Assembly: GCF_002086635.1 (NCBI RefSeq)
Contig: NZ_MVHD01000013.1
Location: 1 to 64,000, forward strand
Length of the DNA: 64,000 bases
Reading direction: 5' to 3'
From: Mycobacterium alsense
GTDB lineage: Bacteria; Actinomycetota; Actinomycetes; Mycobacteriales; Mycobacteriaceae
Made by a program: the position numbers and the translations under genes. Below, piece after piece: positions 25,369 to 35,403 of the stretch. A model generated the notes under the pieces. The model saw only the letters and a list, made by a program, of their open reading frames with translations, was not told the DNA's origin and did not search any database. The number at the start of each line of letters is the position of its first letter. Position 1 is the stretch's first letter.

Positions 25369-25451
25369 CATTAGCCAAGGCGAGCTCCTTGTTCAAGATG
25401 GCTTAGGATGACAGCCGAAAATCAGGTCAGTCGCACGAATCGAGCAAGTGG

Positions 25452-26048
25452 GTGGCATCGCCGCGAAGAACCGGGTCGCCGGACGCGAAGACCCGTCAGC
25501 TGCTTCTCGACGCCGCCGAACGATTGTTGCTGGAAGACGGCTACTCTGCTGTCACGGGTCGTAATGTCGCGAAGAAAGCCGGCCTGAGGTCGCAGTTGGT
25601 CCCCTACCACTTCGGCACGATGGACGATCTGTTCCTCGCGGTCCTACGGCGGCGCGCAGATCAAGGACTCGAACTTCAACGTCAGGCGCTCAAGACCGAC
25701 AAACCGCTATGGGCCCTGTGGCGTATCGGTACCGACACGCGGGTGATCATTTTTGGCATTGAGTTCATCGCTCTCGCCAACCGCCGCAAAGCCTTAAAAG
25801 ACGAGCTCGCGCGATATGTTGAATTGTTACGCAACGAGCAAATTCAAGCCCTGTCGGGCATTCTCGAACGCTACGGAATCCCGCCAGAGGAAGTGCCACC
25901 CGAAGTTGTGATGACGTTGATGCGCAGCGTGACCGGTGTACTGGCTATCGAAGAGACACTCGGTGTGACTCTAGGCCACGCCAAAACCATTCAATTCGCC
26001 GAACGCTACATCCGCGAACTTGAGGGTGACCCTCCGGACGCCGATTGA
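25452..26048 (+). CDS. TetR-family transcriptional regulator
   Basis: A 198-residue regulator starting at GTG 25452. The N-terminal DNA-binding domain is TRQLLLDAAERLLLEDGYSAVTGRNVAKKAGLRSQLVPYHFGTMDDLFLAVL, where the recognition-helix segment and YHFGTMDDLF are typical of the family. The C-terminal part (about residues 70-190) is helical and would bind a small ligand. It is transcribed away from the two P450 genes and most likely represses them until a substrate-like ligand appears. The gene ends immediately before an Mrr fragment. Confidence 0.93.
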   Translation: MASPRRTGSPDAKTRQLLLDAAERLLLEDGYSAVTGRNVAKKAGLRSQLVPYHFGTMDDLFLAVLRRRADQGLELQRQALKTDKPLWALWRIGTDTRVIIFGIEFIALANRRKALKDELARYVELLRNEQIQALSGILERYGIPPEEVPPEVVMTLMRSVTGVLAIEETLGVTLGHAKTIQFAERYIRELEGDPPDAD

Positions 26049-26056
26049 CCTGCCTC

Positions 26057-26248
26057 CACATCGCTGCCGACGGGATCGTCCGCCAGGATGCCCTCGGTCT
26101 AGACCACGTTGGGGTCAAGGCGAAACGGTACGACAAAGAAAAGACTGTGCAACGTCCAGACATACAAGCCCTTGTCGGAGTGTTGCAGGGTGCCCAGACA
26201 AGTCGTGGCGTATCCCTCACGACTGGTCGGTTCTCGCCCGTGCATTGA
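26057..26248 (+). pseudogene. Remnant of an Mrr-type restriction endonuclease
   Basis: About 60 codons read DGIVRQDALGLDHVGVKAKR, then YDKEKTVQRPDIQALVGVLQ and [17 protein letters not shown] before a stop. This matches the catalytic core of Mrr proteins, which usually read DGIIxQDALGLDxxxVQAKRY followed by RPDIQxFVGAL and SKGVFITTSRF. The AKR holds the lysine of the nuclease site. There is no start, no N-terminal winged-helix domain and no C-terminus, so the piece is nonfunctional. It abuts the TetR stop on one side and the truncated 13E12 gene on the other. Confidence 0.75.
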
Positions 26249-26249
26249 A

Positions 26250-27020
26250 GTTCGCAGAGAACGATTTGGCGCCGCCGCGGACCGATTCGGCCACCAGCGC
26301 CGGCGACACCACGCCGCCACCGGTGATCAGCGCGGCCGGCGATGACGTCGCGGGCGGGTCGGGCTCGGGGTCGGGGTCATCATCTCTTCCAGGGTCATGC
26401 CCGGCGTGATGGGTCGCCCCGGTGGCCGCTCGCCCGACATGTGCGGGTCGGGTTGAGCGTCGAACGCCGCGGCCTCGCCGATGAGATAAAGAACGACATT
26501 GGTCGCTCGCTCATCGGCGCCCGCACCGACGAGGCAGTCGGCGCTCCCGCACGCGCACGCGAGCCGGTCGGCGCCGGCCGCCAGCGCATCGGCGCGGCGC
26601 TGCGCGATGGTGCGGGGGTCGTCGTCGCACACCGAATGGGCCATCTGCAGCAGGCGCCGATCCAGCATGGCCGCGTCGGTGCACCGACATCAGCCGCGAG
26701 CTGAGCCGCCCGGCGAAGAACAACGCCGCCACCGCCGGCAATCGTTTCAGCACCAGGCTCAGGTGCATCTCGCCCGAGGCCTTGCGGTGGCTGAGGCCCA
26801 GCGCGGCCGCCACTTCCGCGGCCGCACAATCCCATTCGTCGCAGGCCCAGTCGGCGTGCTCGTCGCTGCCGGTGCGCCGCCGGGTCAGCTCGGCGATCGC
26901 CGACAGGCGCCGCGCGCCGGCGGCCGCCTCCGCGCGCGCACACTCCTCGATCGCGGCGACCAGCGCGGCATCACCGGAGCGGCGCAGCTCCGCAGGGTCC
27001 GGCAACGACAATTCGAACAT
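26250..27020 (-). pseudogene. Decayed 13E12/DUF222 HNH-endonuclease-family gene
   Basis: From ATG 27020 the frame reads [20 protein letters not shown] and [20 protein letters not shown], the typical N-terminus of mycobacterial 13E12-repeat (DUF222) proteins. It shifts frame near 26690, continues [20 protein letters not shown] to [14 protein letters not shown], shifts again near 26375, and ends with [18 protein letters not shown] and RGGAKSF. The C-terminal HNH part (usually with CRFPGC) is missing, cut off where the Mrr fragment lies. At least two frameshifts plus truncation make it a pseudogene. From memory, Mtb also has a 13E12 gene (Rv2100) in the corresponding prcA-pafA interval. Confidence 0.82.
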
Positions 27021-27127
27021 ACTTTCGCGGAGTACCCGGCACCGCTGACAAGACCGGTCGGCGGCGCGCTCCACCAATGCGCGCGGCTGCCCACCGCCGC
27101 ATCGAGACAACCAGTACCCTCAATTAC

Positions 27128-28486
27128 GTGCAGCGGCGAATCATGGGAATCGAGACCGAGTTCGGTGTTACCTGCACGTTCCACGGCCACCGTCGCCTAT
27201 CTCCCGACGAGGTCGCCCGCTACCTGTTCCGCCGGGTGGTCTCCTGGGGCCGGAGCTCCAACGTTTTCCTGCGCAACGGCGCCCGCCTGTACCTCGACGT
27301 CGGCAGCCACCCCGAGTACGCCACCGCCGAATGCGACAGCCTGGTGCAGCTGGTCACCCACGACCGCGCCGGTGAATGGGTGCTGGAAGACCTGCTCGTC
27401 GACGCCGAGCAGCGGCTCGCCGACGAGGGCATCGGCGGCGACATCTACCTGTTCAAGAACAACACCGACTCCGCGGGCAACTCCTACGGCTGCCACGAGA
27501 ACTACCTGATCGTGCGGGCCGGCGAGTTCTCCCGGATCTCCGACGTGCTGCTGCCGTTCCTGGTCACCCGCCAGCTGATCTGCGGGGCCGGCAAGGTGTT
27601 GCAGACGCCCAAGGCCGCGACGTTCTGCCTCTCCCAACGCGCCGAGCACATCTGGGAGGGCGTCTCCAGCGCGACCACCCGCAGCCGCCCGATCATCAAC
27701 ACCCGCGACGAGCCGCACGCCGACGCCGAGAAGTACCGGCGGCTGCACGTCATCGTCGGCGACTCCAACATGTGCGAGACCACCACCATGCTCAAGGTGG
27801 GCACCGCCGCGCTGGTGCTGGAGATGATCGAGGCCGGCGTTCCGTTCCGCGACTTCTCGCTGGACAACCCGATCCGCGCCATCCGCGAGGTGAGCCACGA
27901 CATCACGGGCCGGCGGCCGGTGCGGCTGGCCGGGGGGCGCCAGGCCAGCGCGCTGGACATCCAGCGCGAGTACTACAGCCGCGCCGTCGAGCACCTGCAG
28001 ACCCGGGAGCCCAACGCCCAGATCGAGCAGATCGTCGACCTGTGGGGCCGCCAGCTCGACGCCGTCGAGAGCCAGGACTTCGCCAAGGTGGACACCGAGA
28101 TCGACTGGGTGATCAAGCGCAAGCTGTTCCAGCGCTACCAGGACCGCTACGACATGGAGCTGTCCGACCCCAAGATCGCCCAGCTGGACCTGGCCTACCA
28201 CGACATCAAGCGCGGCCGCGGCGTCTTCGACCTGCTGCAGCGAAAGGGCCTGGCCACCCGCGTCACCACCGACGAGGACATCGCCGAGGCCGTCGACCAC
28301 CCGCCGCAGACCACCCGCGCCCGGCTGCGCGGGGAGTTCATCAGCGCCGCTCAGGCGGCGGGCCGCGACTTCACCGTCGACTGGGTGCACCTCAAGCTCA
28401 ACGACCAGGCCCAGCGCACGGTGCTGTGCAAGGACCCGTTCCGGTCCGTCGACGAGCGGGTCAAGCGGCTGATCGCGAGCATGTAA
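27128..28486 (+). CDS. pafA: Pup-protein ligase PafA
   Basis: 452 residues from the GTG at 27128, giving [16 protein letters not shown] exactly as in Mtb Rv2097c (452 aa); an upstream ATG at 27077 would add an unconserved extension. PafA uses ATP to phosphorylate the C-terminal Glu of deamidated Pup and link it to target lysines. Glu9 and Glu11 (GIETEFG) bind Mg-ATP, Asp57 in [12 protein letters not shown] is the catalytic base, and [17 protein letters not shown] is the shared GS-fold segment. It lacks the Dop-specific loop. pafB follows after 8 bp. It is separated from the rest of the Pup genes by the P450/pseudogene island. Confidence 0.98.
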   Translation: MQRRIMGIETEFGVTCTFHGHRRLSPDEVARYLFRRVVSWGRSSNVFLRNGARLYLDVGSHPEYATAECDSLVQLVTHDRAGEWVLEDLLVDAEQRLADEGIGGDIYLFKNNTDSAGNSYGCHENYLIVRAGEFSRISDVLLPFLVTRQLICGAGKVLQTPKAATFCLSQRAEHIWEGVSSATTRSRPIINTRDEPHADAEKYRRLHVIVGDSNMCETTTMLKVGTAALVLEMIEAGVPFRDFSLDNPIRAIREVSHDITGRRPVRLAGGRQASALDIQREYYSRAVEHLQTREPNAQIEQIVDLWGRQLDAVESQDFAKVDTEIDWVIKRKLFQRYQDRYDMELSDPKIAQLDLAYHDIKRGRGVFDLLQRKGLATRVTTDEDIAEAVDHPPQTTRARLRGEFISAAQAAGRDFTVDWVHLKLNDQAQRTVLCKDPFRSVDERVKRLIASM

Positions 28487-28494
28487 ACCGGCGA

Positions 28495-29496
28495 ATGGCG
28501 ATCTCGAAAGTCGAGCGGCTGGTCAACCTCGTCATCGCCCTGCTGTCCACCCGGGGCTACATCACCGCCGAGAAGATCAGGTCCAGCGTCGCCGGCTATT
28601 CCGACAGCCCCACCGCCGAGGCTTTCTCGCGGATGTTCGAGCGCGACAAAAACGAGCTGCGCGACCTCGGCATCCCGCTCGAGGTCGGCCGGGTGTCGGT
28701 GACGGACCCCACCGAGGGCTACCGCATCAACCGCGACGCCTACGCGCTGCCGCCGGTCGACCTGACCCCGGACGAGGCGGCCGCGGTCGCCGTCGCCACG
28801 CAGCTGTGGGAGTCGCCCGAGCTGATCACCGCGACGCAGGGCGCGTTGCTGAAGCTGCGCGCCGCCGGGGTGGACGTCGACGCCCCCGATTCCGCGGCCC
28901 CGGTGGCCATCGCGTCCCCGGCCGGGGTGCCGGGCCTGCGCGGGTCGGAGGACGTTCTCGAAATCCTGTTGTCCGCCATCGATTCCCGCCAAGCGGTGCG
29001 CTTCCCGCATCGGCCCTCGCGGGCCGAGCCTTACGCCATGCGCACGGTCGAGCCGTGGGGCGTCGTCACCGAGAAGGGCCGCTGGTATCTGGTGGGCCAC
29101 GACCGCGACCGAAACGCCACCCGCACCTTCCGGCTGTCCCGGATCGGTTCCGACGTCACGCCGATCGGCCCGCCGGGCGCGGTCACCGTGCCAGACGTGG
29201 ATCTGCGCAAGATCGTCGCCCAGACGGTCACCGAGGTCTCGGCGGCGCCGGCGGGCGGCCCGGCCCGCGTGTGGGTCGCCGACGGGCGGGCGACCGCGCT
29301 GCGGCGCGCCGGAAGGGCAACGGCCGCACGGCAATTGGGCGGCCGCTCGGGCGACGTGATCGAGCTCGACTTCGGATTCGCCGACCAGCTGGCCCGCGAC
29401 GTCGCCGGCTACGGGGCCGACGCCGTCGTGCTCGAACCGGAGTCCCTGCGCGAGGACGTGCTGGCCCGCTTGAAAGCTCAGGCAGGCCCGCAGTGA
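28495..29496 (+). CDS. pafB: WYL-domain transcriptional activator PafB
   Basis: 333 residues (Mtb Rv2096c, 332 aa). An N-terminal winged helix ([20 protein letters not shown]) is followed by a WYL domain about residues 140-220 ([20 protein letters not shown]), which is where the family name and the proposed ligand binding lie, and a WCX C-terminal extension. With PafC it forms the heterodimeric activator of the LexA-independent DNA-damage regulon in mycobacteria. Its stop overlaps the pafC start, implying coupled translation. Confidence 0.96.
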   Translation: MAISKVERLVNLVIALLSTRGYITAEKIRSSVAGYSDSPTAEAFSRMFERDKNELRDLGIPLEVGRVSVTDPTEGYRINRDAYALPPVDLTPDEAAAVAVATQLWESPELITATQGALLKLRAAGVDVDAPDSAAPVAIASPAGVPGLRGSEDVLEILLSAIDSRQAVRFPHRPSRAEPYAMRTVEPWGVVTEKGRWYLVGHDRDRNATRTFRLSRIGSDVTPIGPPGAVTVPDVDLRKIVAQTVTEVSAAPAGGPARVWVADGRATALRRAGRATAARQLGGRSGDVIELDFGFADQLARDVAGYGADAVVLEPESLREDVLARLKAQAGPQ

Positions 29497-30458
29497 CGCC
29501 GATATCGACCCGGCTGGTCCGGTTGCTCAACATGGTGCCCTATTTCCAGGCCAACCCGAAGGTCACGCGGGCCAAGGCGGCCGCCGACCTGGGGGTGTCG
29601 GCCAAGCAGCTGGAGGACGACCTCAACCAGCTGTGGATGTGTGGCCTCCCCGGCTACTACCCGGGCGACCTCATCGATTTCGAGTTCTCCGGCGACACCA
29701 TCGAGGTGACGTTCTCGGCGGGCATCGACCGGCCGCTCAAGCTCACGTCACCGGAGGCGACGGGGCTGCTGGTGGCGCTGCGGGCGCTGGCCGACATCCC
29801 GGGCGTGGTCGATCCGCAGGCGGCGCGCAGCGCGATCGCCAAGATCGAGGCGGCCGCCGGCGCCGTCGGGCAGGACGGCACGGCGGCGGCCGTCGACGAG
29901 CGCGCCGCCGCCGAAAGCCGGGCGGCGGCCGCGGTGCGCACGGCCGTGCAGTACCAGCGCGCGCTGGGCATCGACTACTACTCCGCCTCCCACGACACCC
30001 TGACCAGCCGCGTCGTCGACCCCATCCGCGTCCTGCTCATCGGCGGCCACAGCTACCTGGAGGCCTGGTCGCGGGATGTCGAGGCGGTTCGCTTGTTCCG
30101 CTTCGACCGGATCGTCGAGGCCCGCGAGCTGGGGGAGCCGGCCGCCGCGCCCGAGCCGGCGCTGCACGCGCCGCCGGACACCTCCCTGTTCGAGGGCGAC
30201 CCGTCCCTGCCGTCGGCCAGGCTGCGGGTGGCGCCGTCGGCCGCGTGGATGTTCGAGTACTACCCGATGCGCGACGTGCGCGAGCTGCCGGACGGCTCGT
30301 GCGAGGCCGTCATGACGTACGCCTCCGAGGACTGGATGACGCGACTGGTGCTCGGCTTCGGGGCGGCCGTGCGGGTGCTGGAACCCGAGTCGCTGGCCCA
30401 ACGGGTGCGGGATGCCGCCGCGGCCGCCCTGCGCTCCTACCAGGACGTCACCGCATAA
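29493..30458 (+). CDS. pafC: WYL-domain transcriptional activator PafC
   Basis: 321 residues from the GTG at 29493 (Mtb Rv2095c, 316 aa). An HTH region ([20 protein letters not shown] ... [15 protein letters not shown]) precedes a WYL-type domain ([40 protein letters not shown]) and a C-terminal WCX domain. It acts with PafB on DNA-damage promoters. An Ala-rich linker near residues 115-150 is somewhat expanded. It overlaps pafB by 4 bp and is followed by tatA after 71 bp. Confidence 0.95.
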   Translation: MTPISTRLVRLLNMVPYFQANPKVTRAKAAADLGVSAKQLEDDLNQLWMCGLPGYYPGDLIDFEFSGDTIEVTFSAGIDRPLKLTSPEATGLLVALRALADIPGVVDPQAARSAIAKIEAAAGAVGQDGTAAAVDERAAAESRAAAAVRTAVQYQRALGIDYYSASHDTLTSRVVDPIRVLLIGGHSYLEAWSRDVEAVRLFRFDRIVEARELGEPAAAPEPALHAPPDTSLFEGDPSLPSARLRVAPSAAWMFEYYPMRDVRELPDGSCEAVMTYASEDWMTRLVLGFGAAVRVLEPESLAQRVRDAAAAALRSYQDVTA

Positions 30459-30529
30459 CGCCCGGCGCGGGCACACCGGCGCACCGCCGCGCTGCGGTAG
30501 CATCGGGTGGACGTCTGGAGGTAATCAAA

Positions 30530-30784
30530 GTGGGCAGTCTTAGTCCGTGGCACTGGGCGATCCTCGCGGTCGTCGTGGTCCTTCTGTTCGGTGCCAAGAA
30601 GCTCCCCGATGCGGCGCGCTCGTTGGGCAAGTCGATGCGCATCTTCAAGTCCGAGATCCGTGAGATGCAGACCGAGCACAAGCCCGAGGCACCCTCGATC
30701 GAGACCCCCCAGCCAGTGCAGTCGCAGCGGGTCGACCCGCCTTCGACCACCGAGCAGGGGCACACCGAAGCACGCCCGGCGTAG
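30530..30784 (+). CDS. tatA: Twin-arginine translocase subunit TatA
   Basis: 84 residues starting at GTG 30530, with a TGGAGG site at 30516-30521. One N-terminal transmembrane helix ([15 protein letters not shown]) is followed by the hinge [16 protein letters not shown] and an amphipathic helix, then an acidic, Pro-rich tail. TatA oligomers form the passage for folded proteins with RR signals. It matches Mtb Rv2094c (83 aa). tatC follows 46 bp downstream. Confidence 0.96.
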   Translation: MGSLSPWHWAILAVVVVLLFGAKKLPDAARSLGKSMRIFKSEIREMQTEHKPEAPSIETPQPVQSQRVDPPSTTEQGHTEARPA

Positions 30785-30830
30785 CCGCGTCGCCCGCGGT
30801 GCCCCAGCGCCAGTGACCGAGCACTAAAGC

Positions 30831-31787
30831 GTGAAAGGTTTCAAGGTTTCAGCGCGCACCGCCGGCCTGCTGAAGCGGCTCAACCCTCGCAACAGGCGCA
30901 GTCGCATCAACCCCGACGCGACGATGTCGCTGGTCGACCACCTGACCGAGCTGCGCACCCGGCTGCTGATCGCGCTCGCCGCGATCCTGCTCACCACGAT
31001 TTTCGGCTTCGTCTGGTACTCGCACCCGATCTTCGGGCTGGAAAGCCTCGGCGAATGGCTGCGCCACCCGTACTGTTCGCTGCCCCAATCGGCCCGGGCG
31101 AGCATCAGCGCCGACGGGCAGTGCCGGCTGCTTGCCACGGCGCCGTTCGACCAGTTCATGCTGCGGCTCAAGGTCGGGCTGACCGCCGGGATCGTCCTGG
31201 CCTGCCCGGTGTGGTTCTACCAGCTGTGGGCCTTCATCACGCCGGGGCTCTACCAGAAGGAGCGCCGCTTCGCCGTCGCGTTCGTGATCCCCGCGGTGGT
31301 GTTGTTCCTGGCCGGCGCGGTGCTGGCGTACTTCGTGCTGTCCAAGGCGCTGGGCTTCCTGCTGACCGTCGGCAGCGACGTGCAGGTGACCGCGCTGTCG
31401 GGCGACCGGTACTTCGGGTTCCTGATCAATCTGCTGGTGGTCTTCGGCGTCAGCTTCGAGTTCCCGTTGCTGATCGTCATGCTCAACATGACGGGCGTGC
31501 TTTCCTACGAGCGGCTCAAGGCGTGGCGGCGGGGGCTGATCTTCGCCATGTTCGTCTTCGCGGCGGTGTTCACGCCGGGATCCGACCCGTTCTCGATGAC
31601 GGCGCTCGGGATGGCGCTGTCGGTGCTCCTGGAGTTCGCCATCCAGACCGCGCGGCTGCACGACAGGCGCAAAGCCAAGCGCGAAGCCCAGGCCGCGATC
31701 CCCGACGACGAGGCCTCGGTCATCGAGCCGCCCGCGCCGATTGAGGAGGCACCGGTCACCGCCGGAACTCATGACGACGTCACGTGA
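30831..31787 (+). CDS. tatC: Twin-arginine translocase subunit TatC
   Basis: 318 residues with six predicted membrane helices (Mtb Rv2093c, 308 aa). The cytoplasmic start [15 protein letters not shown] contains the conserved HLxELRxR that contacts the twin-arginine signal; the first periplasmic loop has [10 protein letters not shown] and an added Cys-containing insert ([11 protein letters not shown]), as in other mycobacteria; [12 protein letters not shown] and [10 protein letters not shown] are further family landmarks. The C-terminus is long, charged and cytoplasmic ([16 protein letters not shown]). The GTG start at 30831 is used. Its end overlaps helY by 17 bp. Confidence 0.96.
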   Translation: MKGFKVSARTAGLLKRLNPRNRRSRINPDATMSLVDHLTELRTRLLIALAAILLTTIFGFVWYSHPIFGLESLGEWLRHPYCSLPQSARASISADGQCRLLATAPFDQFMLRLKVGLTAGIVLACPVWFYQLWAFITPGLYQKERRFAVAFVIPAVVLFLAGAVLAYFVLSKALGFLLTVGSDVQVTALSGDRYFGFLINLLVVFGVSFEFPLLIVMLNMTGVLSYERLKAWRRGLIFAMFVFAAVFTPGSDPFSMTALGMALSVLLEFAIQTARLHDRRKAKREAQAAIPDDEASVIEPPAPIEEAPVTAGTHDDVT

Positions 31788-34548
31788 ACCAACTGAACTG
31801 GGCCGGTTCGCCGCCGAGCTGAGCTTCACCCTCGACGACTTTCAGCAGCGGGCCTGCGCGGCGCTGGAAAACGGTCATGGCGTGCTGGTGTGCGCACCGA
31901 CCGGCGCCGGCAAGACGGTGGTCGGCGAGTTCGCCGTGCACTTGGCGCTGGCGTCCGGTGGCAAGTGCTTCTACACCACGCCGCTCAAGGCCCTGAGCAA
32001 CCAGAAGCACACCGACCTGACCGCGCGCTACGGCCGCGACCGGATCGGGCTGCTGACCGGGGACATGTCCGTGAACGGCGACGCGCCCGTCGTGGTGATG
32101 ACCACCGAAGTGCTGCGCAACATGCTTTACGCGGATTCGCCTGCGCTGCAAGGGCTTTCCTATGTGGTCATGGACGAGGTGCACTTTTTGGCCGACCGGA
32201 TGCGGGGCCCGGTGTGGGAGGAGGTGATCCTGCACCTGCCCGAGGAGGTGCGGCTGGTCAGCCTCTCGGCGACGGTGAGCAACGCGGAGGAGTTCGGCGG
32301 CTGGATCCAGACCGTGCGGGGCGACACCACCGTCGTCGTCGACGAGCACCGGCCCGTCCCGCTGTGGCAGCACGTCCTGGTGGGCAAGCGCCTGTTCGAC
32401 CTCTTCGATTACGACGCCGAAGGCTCGCGGGTCGACCCGGATCTGGTGCGCCACATCGCGCATCGCCGCGAGGCGGACCGGATGTCGGACTGGCGCGCCC
32501 CCCGCCGCCAGGCGGGGCGGGGACGCGCCGGCGCCGGCCGGCCGCGCCTCTACCGCCCGCCGGCGCGGCCGGACGTGCTCGCGATCCTGGACTCCCAGGG
32601 GCTGCTGCCGGCGATCACGTTCGTGTTCTCCCGGGCCGGCTGCGACGCCGCGGTGCAGCAATGCCTGCGGTCGCCGCTGCGGCTGACCACCGAGGAGGAG
32701 CGCGCGCAGATCGCCGAGGTGATCGACCACCGCTGCGGCGACTTGGCCGACTCCGACCTCGCGGTGCTGGGCTACTACGAGTGGCGCGAGGGGCTGCTGC
32801 GCGGGCTGGCGGCCCATCACGCCGGGATGCTGCCGGCGTTCCGGCACACGGTCGAGGAGCTGTTCACCGCCGGCCTGGTCAAGGCGGTGTTCGCCACCGA
32901 GACCCTGGCCCTGGGCATCAACATGCCCGCCCGCACGGTGGTGCTCGAGCGGCTGGTCAAGTTCAACGGCGAGCAGCACCTGCCGCTGACGCCGGGCGAG
33001 TACACGCAGCTGACCGGCCGCGCCGGCCGGCGCGGCATCGACGTCGAGGGGCACGCGGTGGTGCTGTGGAACCCCAGCGAGGAGACCACCGAACCCGCCG
33101 CGGTGGCCGGCCTGGCCTCCACCCGCACCTTCCCGCTGCGCAGTTCGTTCGCCCCGTCGTACAACATGACGATCAACCTGGTGCAGCACATGGGCCCCGA
33201 GCAGGCGCACGAGCTGCTCGAGCAGTCGTTCGCCCAGTATCAGGCCGACCGCTCCGTCGTCGGCCTGGTCCGCGGCATCGAGCGCGGCAAGCTCATGCTC
33301 GACGAGATCGCCGGCGAGCTCGGCGGGCACGACGCGCCGATCTTCGAATACGCCCGGCTGCGCGCGCGCATCTCCGAGATGGAGCGCGCGCAGTCCCGCG
33401 CGTCGCGGCTGCAGCGGCGGCAGGCGGCGACCGACGCGCTGGCCGCGCTGCGTCGCGGCGACATCATCAACATCACCCACGGCCGCCGCGGCGGACTGGC
33501 GGTGGTCCTGGAATCGGCCCGTGACAGCTACGACCCCCGACCGTTGGTGCTCACCGAAAACCGTTGGGCGGGAAGGATTTCGTCGGCGGACTACACGGGT
33601 GCGTCGGGTCCGGTCGGGTCGATGTCGTTGCCCAAGCGGGTGGAGCACCGCCAGCCACGGGTCCGGCGCGACCTTGCCTCCGCGCTGCGGAAGGCCATGG
33701 AAGGGCGGACCGGGCTGGACCTTCCGGCCGCCCGCCCCGGCGGGCGCGGCGACAACGACGGGGCGTTTCACGATCCGGAGCTGTCGTCGCTGCGGGAACA
33801 ACTGCGCCGGCACCCCGCGCACAACGGCCCGGGCCTCGAGGACCGGATGCGCCAGGCCGAGCGCTACCTGCGCATCGAACGCGACAACGCCCAACTGGAG
33901 AAAAAGGTGGGCGCCGCCACCAACTCGCTGGCCCGCACCTTCGACCGGATCGTCGGCCTGCTCACCGAACGCGGCTTCATCCGGGGTCCGGCCGCCGACC
34001 CGCACGTCACCGACGACGGCCGCTTGCTGGCCCGCATCTACAGCGAGAGCGACCTGCTGGTGGCCGAATGCCTGCGTTCGGGTGCGTGGGCCGGGCTGAA
34101 ACCGGCCGAGCTGGCGGCGGTGGTGTCGGCGGTGCTCTACGAGTCCCGGGGCGGTGACGGCGCGGGCGCCGCGCTGGCCGCCGAGGTGCCCACGCAGCCG
34201 TTGCGCCGGGCGCTGCAGCAGACGTCGCGGCTGTCCAGCGCGCTGCGCGCCGACGAGCAGGCGCACCGGATCGCCCCGAGCCGCGAGCCCGACGACGGCT
34301 TCGTCCACGTCATCTACCGGTGGGCCCGGACCGGAGACCTGACCGCGGCGCTGGCCGCCGCCGACGCCCACCCGTCGGCGGGCGCCGGCGCGCCCCTATC
34401 GGCGGGCGACTTCGTGCGGTGGTGCCGCCAGGTGCTCGACCTGCTGGACCAGGTGCGCAACGCCGCGCCGGAAGCCGAGCTGCGCGCGACCGCCAAGCGC
34501 GCGATCAGCGACGTTCGGCGCGGCGTCGTCGCAGTTGACGCCGGGTAG
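31771..34548 (+). CDS. helY: Ski2/Mtr4-like DEVH-box helicase HelY
   Basis: 925 residues (Mtb Rv2092c, 906 aa). It carries Walker [14 protein letters not shown], motif Ia [12 protein letters not shown], the DEVH box [13 protein letters not shown], motif [17 protein letters not shown] and motif [17 protein letters not shown], followed by an Mtr4-type C-terminal region ([16 protein letters not shown]). Actinobacterial HelY is thought to be an RNA helicase related to the eukaryotic exosome helicase; the exact role in mycobacteria is not settled. A Gly/Arg/Pro linker near residues 245-265 ([20 protein letters not shown]) is slightly longer than in Mtb. The ATG at 31771 lies inside the end of tatC. 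Confidence 0.94.
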   Translation: MTTSREPTELGRFAAELSFTLDDFQQRACAALENGHGVLVCAPTGAGKTVVGEFAVHLALASGGKCFYTTPLKALSNQKHTDLTARYGRDRIGLLTGDMSVNGDAPVVVMTTEVLRNMLYADSPALQGLSYVVMDEVHFLADRMRGPVWEEVILHLPEEVRLVSLSATVSNAEEFGGWIQTVRGDTTVVVDEHRPVPLWQHVLVGKRLFDLFDYDAEGSRVDPDLVRHIAHRREADRMSDWRAPRRQAGRGRAGAGRPRLYRPPARPDVLAILDSQGLLPAITFVFSRAGCDAAVQQCLRSPLRLTTEEERAQIAEVIDHRCGDLADSDLAVLGYYEWREGLLRGLAAHHAGMLPAFRHTVEELFTAGLVKAVFATETLALGINMPARTVVLERLVKFNGEQHLPLTPGEYTQLTGRAGRRGIDVEGHAVVLWNPSEETTEPAAVAGLASTRTFPLRSSFAPSYNMTINLVQHMGPEQAHELLEQSFAQYQADRSVVGLVRGIERGKLMLDEIAGELGGHDAPIFEYARLRARISEMERAQSRASRLQRRQAATDALAALRRGDIINITHGRRGGLAVVLESARDSYDPRPLVLTENRWAGRISSADYTGASGPVGSMSLPKRVEHRQPRVRRDLASALRKAMEGRTGLDLPAARPGGRGDNDGAFHDPELSSLREQLRRHPAHNGPGLEDRMRQAERYLRIERDNAQLEKKVGAATNSLARTFDRIVGLLTERGFIRGPAADPHVTDDGRLLARIYSESDLLVAECLRSGAWAGLKPAELAAVVSAVLYESRGGDGAGAALAAEVPTQPLRRALQQTSRLSSALRADEQAHRIAPSREPDDGFVHVIYRWARTGDLTAALAAADAHPSAGAGAPLSAGDFVRWCRQVLDLLDQVRNAAPEAELRATAKRAISDVRRGVVAVDAG

Positions 34549-34602
34549 GCTGGGCGCGAGCTACCGTTACGGGCCAGGACCGATGGGAATTGAGGAGAAA
34601 CG

Positions 34603-35400
34603 ATGAGCGGACCGCAGGGATCGGAGCCGGGCCAGCAGTGGCAACCGTCCGGCCAGGCCGGCGATCAGTCGTCGGATCCCACCCAGGTGGGATCGCCCTG
34701 GCAGCAGCACCCCGGCCAGGACGCGACATGGCAGGCCCCGGCCTACACGCCGCCCACCCCCGCCACGCCTTCCGTGGATTACCCGCAATACCAGCAGCCG
34801 ACGGAGCAGGCGTACCCACAGCAGTACTCCCAGCAGCCCGGCTACGGCCAGCCCACCCAGTACGCGCAGCCGGGCCAGTACCCGCAGCCCGGTCAGTACG
34901 GCCAGGGCCAGTACGCCCAGGGCCAGTACGGCCAGGGTCAGTACGCCCAGCCCGGCCAGTACGCCCAGCCGGGCCAGTACGCCCAGCCGGGCCAGTATGG
35001 CCAGTACGGCCAGCCGGGCCAGTATCCGCAGCAGTACCCGCCGTACGAGCAGCCCGGCAGGAAGCGCCCGACGGCGCTGATCGGGGGCGTGGCCGCCGGG
35101 ATCGCGCTCCTGGTGATCGCCGTGGTGCTGGTGCTCGGTTTCTGGCAGCCCGGGTTCTTCGTCACCACCAAACTGGACATCAACAAGGCCCAGGCGGGCG
35201 TTCAGCAGGTGCTCAGCGACGAGACCAACGGCTACGGCGCCAAGAACGTCAAGGACGTCCAGTGCAACCACGGCCAAAATCCCGTCGTCAAGAAGGGCGG
35301 CAGCTTCGACTGCGACGTCAGCATCGACGGCGCCAAGAAGCGCGTCACCGTGACCTTCCAGGACAACAAGGGCACCTACGAGGTGGGCCGGCCCCAGTAG
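34603..35400 (+). CDS. Repeat-rich single-pass membrane protein with DUF4333 domain (Rv2091c homologue)
   Basis: A 265-residue protein of three parts. Residues 1-148 are cytoplasmic, rich in Gln, Pro, Gly and Tyr, and include GQY-A/G-Q-P repeats. A single membrane helix follows at about 153-177 ([20 protein letters not shown]). The extracytoplasmic C-terminus (about 180-265) has two Cys (VQCNHGQNP and FDCDVSIDG) that probably form a disulfide, as in DUF4333 domains. It corresponds to Mtb Rv2091c, unknown function. Similar Q/P/Y-rich tails occur in mycobacterial proteins of the cell-division and septal zone, but that link is only by composition. It starts at ATG with GAGGAG upstream. Confidence 0.85.
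   Translation: MSGPQGSEPGQQWQPSGQAGDQSSDPTQVGSPWQQHPGQDATWQAPAYTPPTPATPSVDYPQYQQPTEQAYPQQYSQQPGYGQPTQYAQPGQYPQPGQYGQGQYAQGQYGQGQYAQPGQYAQPGQYAQPGQYGQYGQPGQYPQQYPPYEQPGRKRPTALIGGVAAGIALLVIAVVLVLGFWQPGFFVTTKLDINKAQAGVQQVLSDETNGYGAKNVKDVQCNHGQNPVVKKGGSFDCDVSIDGAKKRVTVTFQDNKGTYEVGRPQ
34861..35030 (+). repeat. In-frame tandem repeat encoding GQY(A/G)QP units
   Basis: Short in-frame repeats of about 12-18 nt (for example CAGTACGCCCAGCCGGGC) encode successive GQYAQP and GQYGQ units. The copies are nearly identical at the DNA level around 34945-35000, so slippage is likely and length will vary between strains. Confidence 0.8.
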
Positions 35401-35403
35401 GGG

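Noticed and set aside
31780..34371. An 863-codon minus-strand frame opposite helY
   Set aside because: No conserved motif; HelY motifs on the plus strand account for the region.
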